From Nymphaea colorata (Eukaryota > Streptophyta > Magnoliopsida > Nymphaeales > Nymphaeaceae), in NCBI RefSeq assembly GCF_008831285.2, contig NC_045148.1, positions 18,159,002 to 18,223,001 of the forward strand: a stretch of DNA of 64,000 nucleotides. The letters run 5' to 3'. Every line of letters begins with the position of its first letter. Within the stretch, counting starts at the first letter, position 1. A program made the translations under genes and the position numbers. Positions 11,137 through 23,500 of this stretch are shown in pieces. Below the pieces are notes generated by a model that was not told the origin of the DNA, searched no databases, and saw only the letters and a list, made by a program, of their open reading frames with translations.

Positions 11137-14100
11137 TTGCTGAAATCCTCCTATCCGAATCTCTAGCCAATCATGACCCCATACATTGGGCGTGATCATC
11201 CGATATAATTCATCGGACGGTGTGCTGTGAAAATGAGAAAGCCGGAGGATTTCTCCATCCAAAACTGGATGGAAAAATATAGGAATATATATATATATGC
11301 TAGTTCCTCATTTCTTAAATGGAGCTGGAAAACGTAATCTTCAGTTAGGACTGTAACAATCAACTTCTTGGTATGGGAATCTTTTAGAACGCTGAAGCTC
11401 GATAGTTCATTATTTATACAAATTTTAAAACTCAAGACCCCATAGAAAGATCTGTTTCAGAGAGCCATTTCTTAGTAGCAGTAAGAAGAAGAGACGCGTC
11501 TTAGCAAATGGATTGTGCTGAGACCGTGACTGAGATTTGATAAAAGACTTCCCCATATTTGTGATTCACATGTTTCAGCAATTCAACATATGGTACATAC
11601 ATAGGCATGATAAGCTTCGTATTTACTGAAATGTGCAAAAATTATGCGGGTGTTAGCTTTTGGAGTTTTACATCTGCTTATGTCGTGCTGTAATTGACTA
11701 CTCTTGGAGTTACAATTTACAAAGACAAAAAACTGGACGCTTGGTGAAAAAAAGCATCTTCTTTAGATCTAAATCGTCGAGGAACGGATCATGTAGTATA
11801 TAATTTCCAAATTCGTGTGTCCAACGCTCCAATTCCATTGCATATACCATTAGCTCTTACTTTAGTATTACTCATTGGTTTAACAGCTCGGAATGGCAAG
11901 CGCATTGGAGACATTATGTGGTCAGGCATATGGAGCAGAACAGTACCATAAGGTAGGAGTGTATACACAAAGAGCCATAGTCTCCCTTCTGTTCGTGTGT
12001 ATACCTCTGTCTCTTTTCTGGAGTTTTCTTGGGAAGCTTCTCCTCTGGATAGCACAAGACCCTGCTATTGCTCATGAAGCAGGAAGATTTGCTGTTTGGT
12101 TGATCCCTGGATTGTTTGCTGCCGCACTTCTTCAGCCACTGGTGAAATTTCTGCAGTCACAGACCTTAGTCCTTCCCTTGCTCTTTGGTGCTATTGTGAC
12201 TCTTTGCTTCCATATTCCTGTGTGTTGGCTTCTTGTTTTCAAAACTGGACTGGGACACATCGGAGCTGCTATTTCTGTTAGTCTCTCATATTGGTTGAAT
12301 GTAATTATTTTGGCCTTATATGTAAAATTTTCACCTTCCTGTGAACGAACATTTGTGCCACTTTCCGTGGAGGCATTTGTCGGGATACGTGATTTTCTTG
12401 GACTTGCATTTCCTTCTGCCGTAATGATATGGTAATTATTTGTTTAGTTCTTTCTTTCTCGTATTGATTGCCTTTCAAAATTTTCTTTAGCTATATTTTG
12501 TTTCCATTGGATTTGGTTCATTATTTTTTGCTGTTTGATTGGAGCAGTCTGGAGTACTGGTCGTTTGAACTTCTCATATTGCTTTCTGGACTTCTGCCCA
12601 ATCCTGAGCTGGAAACTTCAGTGCTTGCAATCTGGTATTGCTTCATTCTTCAGCCTTTTTTTGTTGTTGTGACATGTCGTTTACTGCCAATATCATATTC
12701 TTTAGTTTATGATCTAGTATTTGATTATTTTTTTATGCACTATTGCAATGTAGAACACACCCACCAATAACATTGTTTTGGGTCATATGGCACACGTAGC
12801 TCTAGGTTTCTGTTACTTGATGTGATTCATGCTGAAGGAACTAATTTTGAATCCACTTTCGATCAAAATATTTTAAGCTTTCTTTTACTATGGAAAACTG
12901 AAGTAGCAATGTAGCCTATCTCCAATAATGTTATTGTTCTAGTTCATGTCCTTGCTTGCTATATAGTATAGAATTTACTTCTGATATGAATCATTGTTGA
13001 CTGTCAGATAATTATACATATATAACCACTCTTAGTATGTTACAGTATTACCATTCAGTAGTTTTATCACCAAAAAAAAAAAAAAACTTTCAAGTAATTG
13101 CTACCAGGATGATTAATTATGAGCTTTTAGGTTAAAAGAGCCATGAATATGTTCTGTATTTTACTTGCTTTCCGTTTTTGCTAAAAGATATGAAAGGAAC
13201 AGTTGTACTTGACTTTCCAAGGGGCATGTTTAGAAAGCAAGAAAGCCACCAATGTATATCATAAAGAGGAAAATATGTTTATTGGTGTTCCAAATTTCAT
13301 GAAGCCTGTCACAAGTTCTAACACAGTCTCTCCTGCTCTTATTGAACAGCCTCAACACCTTATATTTGCTTTATTCTATACCTTATGGTCTTGGTGCTGC
13401 TGCAAGGTGCATTCTCTATTCTTTTATTTCTTTATGTTGAAGATATTATTTGATACTAAACACATTTTCCAGCTAATCTTCGATATTATTTGTCTATTGC
13501 AAAATGTGCAGCACGCGTGTGTCCAATGAATTGGGAGCTGGATGTCCAAGGGCCGCAAAGTTGGCAGTGTTTGTAGTGGTTCTTCTTGCACTAATAGATA
13601 TTTTAGTTGTGAGTATCTCTCTCTTTTCCATAAGGTATCAGTTGGGACATGCGTACAGCAGTGAGAAGGAAGTGATCGAATATGTTGTGAAAATGGCACC
13701 TTTGCTTTCTCTGTCAACATGCATGGATGGTCTGCAAGGAGTGCTCTCAGGTAAATTTAAGCAAATGAAAAGCAAGTCACTGATATTGTGAGTCTACTTG
13801 GCATGTTACACGTTTTCTCCTAATGAGTCATTAACAAAACCCAGTTTTGAACGTAAAATGAGGCAACACTTAATAGTTTCATCTTTTTTAGGTGTTGCAA
13901 GAGGATGTGGATGGCAGCATCTTGGCGCATATGTGAACCTCAGTGCATTTTATCTAGTGGGGATTCCCATTGCTATCATCTTAGGCTTCTTCTTTCAGTT
14001 GGGTGGAAGAGGACTATGGATTGGTGTATATTGTGGGGCTACTGTGCAAACAATTCTATTGTCTCTCATAGCAGGGTTTACAGATTGGCAGCACCAGGTT

Positions 14101-14307
14101 AGTTGCTTGCTGCTATTCTCTCTTCAATAGTTTAGTTTATGATTTATTGAGTTTGATTGATTTATAAGACACTGAATTCGGTCTGTAGTTGGGATATATA
14201 TTCTTTCTGTTTGTTGTGTGTATGCTGCATATTAATGCTGAGTTTTGCAGGCTGACAAAGCAAGGGACAGAGTATTTGACGATCCTAAAGTTCATAATGG
14301 TGTATGA
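10620..14307 (+). CDS. DETOXIFICATION (MATE) efflux carrier 1, complete, 7 coding exons
   Basis: MATE carriers export organic compounds across the plasma membrane or tonoplast in exchange for H+ or Na+ and normally have 12 membrane helices. Coding exons are 10620-10886, 11887-12431, 12548-12634, 13350-13406, 13512-13750, 13892-14097 and 14251-14307. They sum to 1458 nt, or 485 residues, the usual plant length. Family marks: [15 protein letters not shown] in exon 1, [20 protein letters not shown] at about residues 91-110, [16 protein letters not shown] in exon 3 and RVSNELGAG at about 321-329. ATG 10620 was chosen because it is the first ATG before the conserved helix; upstream codons in that frame include only a GTG. 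Exon 1 is much richer in GC than the rest. The pattern fits the DTX1-16 clade; the substrate cannot be told from sequence. Confidence 0.93.
11083..11132. repeat. (AT)n microsatellite in intron 1 of the first MATE gene
   Basis: About 50 bases of pure AT repeat. A shorter TA run lies at 10911-10934 in the same intron, close to the exon 1 donor. Confidence 0.95.
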
Positions 14308-14432
14308 GGATAACTGGGATTATAGTTTTCACTCTTGACATGATCTGATGGAAGGTGCAATTCAAGTTTGATCTGAAGATGGTTGACTAACGTTGGTGTG
14401 TGCCTGTGCATGCCTCCATGTGCACGTGCCAG

Positions 14433-14690
14433 AGAGAGAGACTATAATCTCATCTGCTTCACTTTGTTCAGTTTTGCATAAGAGTAAATACAAAAGTTTT
14501 GTAATATAATCTAGTTAAGTTTCACTTAGTTTCAGTCTCAAGCGTTGGTTCTTTGAGAGAGAGAGAGAGAGAGAGTCTCATCTGCTTCCCTTTGTTCATT
14601 TTTGTAGAAGAGTAATACAGAAGTTTGAAATAAAAGCTAGTTAAGTTAAATTTCCCTTAGTTGTAATCTCAAGCATTGGTTCTTTGGGTC
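14433..14690 (+). repeat. Degenerate tandem duplication downstream of the first MATE gene
   Basis: Two units of about 128 bp each begin with a GA run, then CTCATCTGCTTC (14449 and 14577), then similar text through AAGCRTTGGTTCTTTG. Both lie just after the stop at 14307, in the likely 3' UTR or immediate downstream flank. Further GT and GA runs follow at 14727-14766. Confidence 0.85.
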
Positions 14691-14727
14691 TGCACGGAAA
14701 ATAAAGAAAACTGTGCCATCTCACTGT

Positions 14728-14764
<37 letters not shown>

Positions 14765-14769
14765 GCAAT

Positions 14770-16600
14770 GCCTTGAGTACAGTTACGGATTCAATTCACT
14801 TTTTACATTTTTATTGGATTTCCATATGAACCAGCTGAGGTTCTACTGCACATGTTACTAAAGGGTTGGGAAATTAGACGTTCCGGTGGTGCGTAGCTGG
14901 TACCAAAACACGATTACAAACACTACTAGTGTACAATCAGAAGCTTTTGCGTCCATTTAGCGTTCTGAAACAAGTAATTCCCTTCCGCAGCCGGCAATTG
15001 AAGCTTGCAATTCAGCACGCACTTAGGTGGTGGAAAAAACTTTCATCTTTGCATTCACATTGATCACCTAGCTGCTGCATTGTTGATTTGCTTGAAAGCA
15101 GCTGATAGTCGAGATGGCATTTGCTTGGAGGCATGAACAAGCAAATATGCTATACATGCCAAATACATAAGAATCGATCATACTAGATATTGAGAAGTTT
15201 GTGGAAGCGTACCGATGTCCAATGCACAAGTAGAAGAGGGTCCAGTGGATCTTTCAGAGGCTGCAAGGGTGTAGGCGTAGCACAAAATCCTCTAAAATGG
15301 GATAGAGGAGATCACACAATCCTCTCTGGTTTCTACGCAAATAATCCATACTAAATGAGATGATACAAACACAGACTTATTAGATCACCTTAAATTGGGT
15401 CAGATAGCCTGTGATGTATATGACTATCGACACATATATAGGCCCATCATATAGATTTCTTACATTGTTTCCATATCAAAGTCATAAGAAAGCCCACATC
15501 GGACTTGGTTCTACCATTGCCAATTTTGATACTATAAAATATTCCACCGATCGCCATTAGTGAAAGTTGAAACGACCTTGCTATGCACTGCTCAGATCTT
15601 CAAATGACTGGAATGCAGAATTCCAGCATGCCATTAGTGCAGTTTCAGCAAAAAAAGTATTTTTTCTCTTCCTTTCTTATTTTAACAGGCATGCTGGGAT
15701 CACAATTTTGATGCTAACTGATGCAACTTAAGAGGGTGTTTCGTAACAAGAACATTGTGTTCCATGAATCCGTACCATCAAAGAACTCGGTGTTACGAAG
15801 TATTGAATCTTTGGCCTCATCCAACTAGAAGGTCTCAAGCTTAACTCCTAGTCAGGTGGATGGAGCTTCATTGACACTCTTCAGCATATTTAGATATATG
15901 AAGTGGCTTGAAATAATTGAACGGTATGAACAGCTTTGGTCGACAGACTTGAACAGCTTTTAGCATCAAAACTAGTTCCCGAATTTTTTTTTTTTTAATG
16001 CCAAACCGGGTTCCCAACATGATTTAGGATCATCCAAACTGGCTATTTGCCCGTTGGTTTCATAATCAAGGTTATAACTTTGCCTAGAGAAACCTCAAAT
16101 CTAAGGTAGCGTTTTGAAACGGACCTGGATCTAAGACCTATCCTAGGTGCACCTAGCTTTTACTTTAACCAGATCTGAACCACAACCGAATCTTGCATGG
16201 TAAACATGAAACGAAATCTCATAACAGCTGACAAATAATTGTTTATGCCTTTGTATTACGTCCTTGTGAATCTTATTTGCCACTTTTATTGGATCCAAGT
16301 CACGTGAAAGTTAGTAAACCGTTCTTTGTTCTATGCAGTTGTTGAATGTCATCAGTCCAGAAGATAGTAGACTTCTATCAAAACGATGAAACCCGTAGAT
16401 AGTTGGTGTTTACATATTCCGGCTGTTCAGCAAGGGTTTGATATATATATCAGATCCATTCTGAACGTCGGGTTTTGCTTGCTTGCTGCAGTGACTGGGT
16501 CGGATCTTAAACCTCTCAAGTCTGACCCAGTATCAATCACAAAGGGAGCAGCCCCCACAGACTGCTAAAACCCTTGAAAGGCCACAGGGTCCAGCAGAGG
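14770..16600. other. Intergenic between MATE 1 and the GCIP homologue
   Basis: No exon recognised. A small inverted structure sits at about 15733-15807: TTTCGTAACAAG near the left and GGTGTTACGAAG near the right, reminiscent of a very small inverted-repeat element. The last 100-150 bases should hold the promoter and leader of the next gene. Confidence 0.45.
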
Positions 16601-16615
16601 GTGACTACCGCGAAG

Positions 16616-17939
16616 ATGAGGAAGATGGGGAAATCTGGTAAGAGTGGCTTGATGGGTGCCTTGGATTCACACACCAGGAACATCTACGAGACGTTGAAGG
16701 TGATAGCTGCTTCTTGATTTCCTCGGAAACTAACGAATTTCACTCGACTTTTGTGTTATTCTTCTGAGTTTGGCCTTTTCTTCTTTGAATCAGATGTTTG
16801 ATGAGACGGCGGCGGCTTCACTAGAGAGGACAGACTGGAAGGAAGTGATAAAACTAGGGGAAGAGATCGCCAAGCAAGCAACTGTGGGTAATTTGGCTTT
16901 GCCCTGACAATTTAGTTTGTGAGATCGGTCTATTTGAAGATATAATTTTCTTCTGGTTGTCGATGATATTTTGATTATTAGATGGTCGAGAACGTAGTTT
17001 TCTGCGTTTTTGGGTTGGCTGGTGTGCTTAAAGCCTTAAACATGTCTTCTTCTGCTGTGCGTCGGGTGATATTGAACTGCTTGGGTTGTGCTGGTTTGCT
17101 TAAAGCCTTAAATATCTTCTTCTGCTGGATATCCGTTACTTGATATTGGCCCGTTTTTAGATTTTTTTTTTTTGCGGGTTTTGACTGTTTCTTCGACGAT
17201 TAGGTGTCCGCGCTTGCAGTTTTTTTGCATTTCCGCGTTGGGGTTATCGTTTAGTTCTTAGCCGGCGAGCTGGGATGGAAACGAATAGAAAGTATGGTGA
17301 CAACAGCAGATATCTCTAATCCAGAAAGGATAAGCTACGATGAATGTTGTGCCACCATCATAAACTGGGCTCTTTTTGCCTAGTGGTCTAGCTTCATATT
17401 TGAGGAAGTGCTTAGTCAAAGCTACATCATACTTAATTATGAAATTAGTATATTGGAATGTCCGCCTATTTGTCTTCAGAGGTGAAAGGGAAACCTTCTG
17501 ATTCCAGAATCTTGTGTGTGTTGATGGCCTGATATAATGGTGATTGCAGAATCTTTCTTAACGTAACAATATTTTTCTGAAGATCCTTTGAGTCTTTTCC
17601 ATGAGGCATGAAAATTCTGCAACTGTCTTATGAAAAGGGATTAGATGATGCGGTTGCAAGCGAAATGGCTAACGACCTCTTGGTTAATATTTTTTTTTTC
17701 TGATGTGTTACTCTGTTGTATTGTGTAGCTGGCATACTTTGGACTGGAGAAGCACCAAAAGTCACAGAGCTTGAGGAGAGCATGGGCGTTTATTTCAACA
17801 TGCTTAATGGGTTGCTTCTACTTTGTCATGGAAGTACGGTTGGTGCTGGGCCTACTCTGCACGCAAGCATTTGTGCATCTACAAAACAAATGATAGAGTC
17901 CAGCCTTTCATTCTTGCGGGCAGCAGTCTTGTCCTATGG

Positions 17940-17995
<56 letters not shown>

Positions 17996-19149
17996 CCGTG
18001 GGGATGAGAACTCCAAGCGGACCAAGCCCAAATTTAATTTATTTGCGTCATTTGACTTATCTCTGGAAAAAAAAATTGTTAATTACAAAATCTTATAGAG
18101 AAATTCCTTTTGCTCTCTTCCCACCGTTTCCATGGAAATTCTCCAATTCAGTATCTTATAGCTTCCCGTTCAGTATCTTATAGCTTCCCTGTCCTCTTAA
18201 ACGTAATTTGCAATTGCAATTTCACGGACCGAAAGCAACGCTAATAAAATGCAGTGGCACGGTTAAAGAAAGTTGAAGGCTTGAAGCAGTTTTTCGCCGA
18301 GTTCAAGGAGTAATTCATTTCTACCCATTAGTGCTTCTGAGGAACTTTCTATGGTGTCATCTGAGAGTGGCTTATTCTTTCTTTTGAAATGCATTTATGT
18401 GTCCCTACTTACATGCAGAAAATCCAAGTTCAGGCCAAAGACAAACAATACCAACACTTGTTGGCTTGGTTTGGGAGTCATGCCAGGCACTCAAGACGAC
18501 TCCCACTAATAATCCCACTGCAATTGGTAGAAAAATCATCCAGGTTGCTGCATCAGTTAAAGATGTGCTGCGGGAAATGAAGGAGCTCAAGCCTGCTGAT
18601 GAAACCAGAGCAAACCAAACAGGCGAGGATCATGACACTCGTCCTGATGCGGAAGCTGAGGCCACGGTGGACGATGACGAGGGAGAGTCTAGCACAGCCA
18701 GTGACATAGGCAGCAACTTGTCTCCACAGGAGATGGTCATTGCTGCATCAGTGATTCTTGTTGCATCCGACACACTACAGTACATCAAAGAACTTCTTAG
18801 GTTTGTTACTGCACTTTCGAAGAAACCAGATGTTGCAAACAGCACCAGCGTGGTTGTTTCGTTGGAGAATCTGCTGCAGATATGTGAGAAGATTGGAGTT
18901 CAAATTGATGAGCTTGGAGCCAGTGTATACCCTCCACAAGAGACTTCTTTAATGAACACTGCTGTTAGAAAGCTTGTTGAGTGCATCGAAAGAACTCGGG
19001 CAGAAGTTCAAAGTTTTGACACCATGCCTGAAGGTCTATCTCAGGTTTGTCAAGCTCTCGAGAATTCATTGAACAAGTTGGAAAGTGATTTAGGATGCTT
19101 AGATCAGGAAAGAGTTCCTGAGATTCATAAACTTCATTTGAACACCTAG
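16616..19149 (+). CDS. CCNDBP1: Cyclin-D1-binding protein 1 homologue (GCIP family), 4 coding exons
   Basis: In animals GCIP/CCNDBP1 binds cyclin D1 and Grap2 and restrains cell-cycle entry; plants have one or a few homologues with little functional data. Coding exons are 16616-16699, 16794-16887, 17729-17938 and 18419-19149, in total 1119 nt or 372 residues. The GCIP core is clear: GILWTGEAPKVTELEESMG and LLLCHGSTVGAGPTLHASI in exon 3, and TIPTLVGLVWESCQALK followed by VAASVKDVLREMKELKP in exon 4. After this comes an acidic linker at about residues 195-225 and a helical C-terminal half. The exon 3 donor is unusual, because it is the first GT of a (CT)n(GT)n microsatellite. Two ATGs, 16616 and 16625, are in frame; the first was taken. 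The gene separates the two MATE copies and has the same orientation. Confidence 0.85.
17940..17994 (+). repeat. (CT)n(GT)n compound microsatellite at a splice donor
   Basis: About 12 CT units followed by about 15 GT units. The run begins one base after the exon 3 end of the GCIP homologue, so the donor reads GTCTCT. Every GT unit is another potential donor. Confidence 0.95.
18255..18309 (+). other. Possible alternative exon in intron 3 of the GCIP homologue
   Basis: The segment follows ATGCAG and is open in the phase set by exon 3, reading VARLKKVEGLKQFFAEFKE before a TAA at 18313-18315. A donor-like GTAATT overlaps its end. If spliced at that donor, exon 4 would be read out of frame. It may be a rarely used or frame-breaking exon, or chance. 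Confidence 0.3.
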
Positions 19150-20190
19150 AACCTCTTGATCCATTTATTGTACTGATGGTCAATCTCTTGAATACCATGT
19201 CTGGATACGTTGTGTTGCCCTTTTTCACTTGCTAATGGATTGTTAAATGTGAACTTTGAGTGTCATCCTACCGAGCTCTACCATCCATGGCCAACTCGGA
19301 CCTCGACCAAGTACAAGTGTCCATGGTTCGGATATTGCCCAATCTCGAGTCCCTGTTTTTTGTTAGGAAAGAAAGAGAGCCTTTGTTAGGGAAGAAAGAC
19401 AACCGAAAAATAAGAGGCTGATGGCTCCCAGGAGCCCTTATCAACTGAGCAACTGACTCTTCGTAGCAGGAACACTTTGTGAGTGGGTGTTTTATAAATC
19501 TGTTCCACAAATTAGAATAAGTTTATGAGATGATAGAATTTGCTTCAATTCACGAAACAGTCGCAAAGTGATCCTGTTTCAAACCACCAATATAGAATGT
19601 CATCAACGAACAACTGACTAGGCAGTGAACAGTAAATCTTAAAGCGAAGCTGACAACACGTATCTAGGCCTCGAACTCCAGTTTGGTAAAGCGACGCGCT
19701 CATCGTGATCCGATTTGTTTTAAGCGTCTACTATTGTATATTATATTATAACGAAATTTTCATTTTCATGCCAAACCTTTTTCCTTGTAATAAAAAGCAT
19801 CAGTTTTTGTTATTTTTAGTAAAACCTTACTTGTTCATGAAAATTTTTAATAAAACTCTGCTGTTAACTTGAGAATGAAAACCGTGAGCTGCAATTTTTT
19901 AACTTGTCATTAAATTATTTGTTGCTTAACGGAAGTGTAATTCAAGTTTTTTATTTGTTAACCTATATTAAAAGCGTAGTACTTATTAGAAACTGTAAAA
20001 AATAGTTTTTTCTTAATTGAAATTAGCTCTCGTATATTATACGAAGTCACAAAGTGCAGCCAAAGCACCGAGCTCATGTGCTGGAACAATTTTCGTAAGT
20101 TTCCAGTGGACAGCATATTATTATTCCATAGACTCTTTGGTCTAATGTAGCGATAGCACGCCGTAAAACGGCCGCCTCTCTCTGTCGACA
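19150..20190. other. Intergenic, no gene recognised
   Basis: Contains the 3' end of the GCIP homologue and AT-rich DNA. Near 19357-19402 the block TTTGTTAGGRAAGAAAGA occurs twice. No exon is supported. Confidence 0.5.
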
Positions 20191-20198
20191 ATATACAT

Positions 20199-20552
20199 GA
20201 CGTCCATCACATCGGCCATTAACTTGTATTCTGACGAGGCGGAAGCAAACAAAGCATGGTGAGCGTAAAGCTGCAGCCTTCCTTCCCTTTCCCACCAAGT
20301 ATACGGAGAAGAGGCCAACTGGAGGTTCTTGCTTTCCCTTCCGTCTGGTCTTTGGTGCAAGCATAAAGGGTCACAGACGTCCATCACATCGGCCATTAAC
20401 TTGTATTCTGACGAGGCGGAAGCAAACAAAGCATGGTGAGCGTAAAGCTGCAGCCTTCCTTCCCTTTCCCACCAAGTATACGCAGAAGAGGCCAACTGGA
20501 GGTTCTTGCTTTCCCTTCCGTCTGGTCTTTGGTGCAAGCATAAAGGGTCACA
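20199..20552. repeat. Near-perfect 177-bp tandem duplication in the 5' flank or leader of the second MATE gene
   Basis: Copy 1 is 20199-20375 and copy 2 is 20376-20552. By eye they differ at one base (CGGAGAAG against CGCAGAAG). Copy 2 ends 41 bases before the ATG at 20594. The unit is moderately GC-rich and carries no plus-strand reading frame. Confidence 0.95.
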
Positions 20553-20593
20553 GAAAAAGAGAGAGAAAGAAAGAGAGCTGCTTTGGTAGCGGG

Positions 20594-23500
20594 ATGGAAG
20601 AAAGCCTCTTGGGGAGGGAACAAGAAGGGGGATATGGGTTTCTGAATGGGAGTCTGATTCTGCGGGAAATGAAGAAGCAGGGAATGGTAGCTTTGCCAAT
20701 GGTCGTAGTGAGCTTCTCTCAGTACCTGCTGCAAGTGCTCTCCCTGATGATGGTGGGACACCTGGGCAAGCTTCCTCTTTCAAGTGCTGCCATTGCTTCC
20801 TCCGTAGCTGGAGTCATGGGCTTCAGCGTTCTTGTACTCTGCCCCTCCCTCCCTCTACTTAGATAACGTTTATTACATTAGACACTTGTGATAGTTGTTG
20901 TATACGGAAGTAAAAAAAAAAAAATCGACAGCTCATATGACTTGAGATGAAGGTTCATGTTTTACATTAACTTAACTCGATTCGAAAGTATTTGGTAAAC
21001 AACCAATGATACATTCATGTTCATGCTTGTAGTCAATTAAGAGACATGCGCAACTATGGTCTCCACAAAGAGAGAAACATGAGGTTATCATAATTTCTAC
21101 GGGCAATTTCATTATATTTTCTCCTTTTGTTTCTGTAATAAAATTTACTATGGAAATAATATCCTCCCGTTTTCAAGAACCTGGGAACAGATTGGATCAT
21201 GTTTCTCATGTGCAGTTAGGGACTCTGTAAAGGCCTAAAGGTAAACAGTTTTAACACTTATAATTCCTACTTATACATCAGAAAAAGCCATAAAGCAAGA
21301 TTGATTCCAATGGTTGGATTATAAACTACTAGGACAATTTGGCGAAAGTAGCCAAGAGGCTTAATTTTAAACCAGAGATAATCTGCCATTGTAGCAGGTG
21401 TTCCCTGTACCGTATAGGATTTCTATAGAATTTGGACACCGTCTTCTCCATCTTCAGCTAGATTTGCATATAAGTGATTGCATTAGTTTTAAGGATAAAT
21501 TACTTTTCTGAAGCAGCTTGGGATGGCTAGTGCTTTAGAAACATTATGCGGTCAGGCTTATGGGGCAGAGCAATATGAAAGACTTGGGATTTACACTCAG
21601 AGAGCAGTAGTCACCTTGCTGATTGTGTGCATCCCACTGTCGCTTATCTTGGTTTACATCGAAAAGATTCTCTGTTTTGTTGGGCAAGACCCATTGGTAG
21701 CACATGAGGCGGGAAGTTTTGCTATTTACTTGATCCCGGGTCTGTTTGCTAGTGCGCTTCTTCAGCCACTTTTGAAGTTTCTTCAGTCACAGAGCTTGAC
21801 GCTTCCAATGCTCTATAGCAGTTTCGCTGGTCTGTGCTTCCATGCTCCTGTCTGCTGGCTCCTCATCTTCAAATTTGGCTTGGGACATATTGGAGGTTCC
21901 CTCTGTGTTCGTCTTTCGTACTGGTTTAGTGTAGCTATTTTGGCATTTTATGTGAAACTTTCACCTTCCTGTAAGCGTACATTGGCCTCATTATCAAAGG
22001 ATTCGTTTGGTGGATTTTGTGATTTCCTCAAGCTTTCTTTTCCTTCTGCAGCGATGATCTGGTAAGCTTGCTCCATTATTTCCTTTCATGCTTGTTTGCT
22101 CTTTGCTGAGTTTTAGTTTGTTCTTTGGATTTTTTTTTCTCTAGCCATTCATGGATTAATGTACTGTTATCTTTTGATTGACACAGTCTAGAATATTGGT
22201 CGTTTGAACTGCTGATACTACTCTCTGGGCTACTGCCTAATCCAGAGCTTGAAACTTCAGTTCTTTCAATCTGGTACAGATTTCACTTTCAGTTCTTGTT
22301 ATCATTCTTTGGTGCTACATGAAATGTTTCACGTAGACTATGTAGGTTTTTTTTTTTTTGTCATTTTTAACGAGATTCAATTCATACGGTTGATCTGTGG
22401 GTATGTTGCATAGAGAACCCATCCATGATCCTTCAGTTTCCTTATGATGGAATAATGATCTGGATGTCTTTAACAGGGTATGAGTCCTGACTTGCATGAA
22501 ACCAGAAGGATAGTAAAATCAGTTTTTCGATAGGAGAGATTGAGGCTTAAAACTGATCTAAAAGATGCATGAAGGGGAGACTCATTGGCTGATAAAAGTT
22601 GGATCTCTGAGGTTTTAGACTTCGTTTACTTTCAAAATATCCACATCATTTGACCAGTAAATCCACAAGTCTTTAATACTTTATTTTGCTAAAACGGCAC
22701 GTGAAGAATGTTCTCCCCACTGCTTATTATAATGGATCTCCCATAATCTTTATAATCCTTCATTTTGTTTCTCTGAACAGCCTTACTACTCTGTGTCTGC
22801 TTTACTGTATACCGTATGGCCTGAGTGCTGCTGGAAGGTAAACTCATTCTCTCTTCTCTTTCATACACCTGTCGTAAATTTTATCTGCTATATGCTGAAT
22901 ACCCTTTTCAGCACGCGCGTCTCCAATGAACTAGGAGCTGGGCGTCCAAGAGAAGCACAGCTAGCAGTACTTGTGGCAATCTTCCTTGCTGCATTAGATG
23001 CTGGAATCGTAGTAACAACCCTTTCCTGCACCAGCTACCTGCTAGGTCGTGCTTACAGCAGTGAAAAGGAAGTCATCCTATATGTTGCAAAAATGATCCC
23101 TTTACTTTCTCTATCTTCTTGCATGGATGCCTTGCAGGGTGTGCTTTCAGGTGAGGGGCTTTCACATATTTCTATATGCATATCTATGTGTTTGGCAACT
23201 TTGGCTTTCAAGATGTATAGAACCCATTGCTCATTCTGTCACCATCCACTAGTCGCATGTATGAGATTCAAAGAAGAATTTGACACCCGAAAAGTATCTT
23301 ATACAAATTATGATATAATATCACAATACAAGCAGATTTTAACTCTGGTTGTCGGTTGATATTCATTGAAACTGAACAAATCAGTTTATGCCACATTACT
23401 AAATCATAACCACGAAAGGTTTTTATTTTCCATGTCTTCAATGTCTTGGACAGTTTATGTGCGAATGCATTGCGAGACCCTGATGGATATATCCCAGAAT

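Noticed and set aside
19268-19510. Possible tRNA-derived SINE on the minus strand (TTGCTCAGTTGATAAGGGCTC and a GGACTCGAGATTGG-like block)
   Set aside because: The blocks only loosely resemble A and B boxes of a pol III promoter, spacing is poor and there is no clear tail or target duplication.
20142-20783. 213-codon minus-strand frame with an internal repeat
   Set aside because: It exists because the 177-bp duplication is a multiple of three, and it runs antisense through exon 1 of the second MATE gene. Nothing suggests it is translated.
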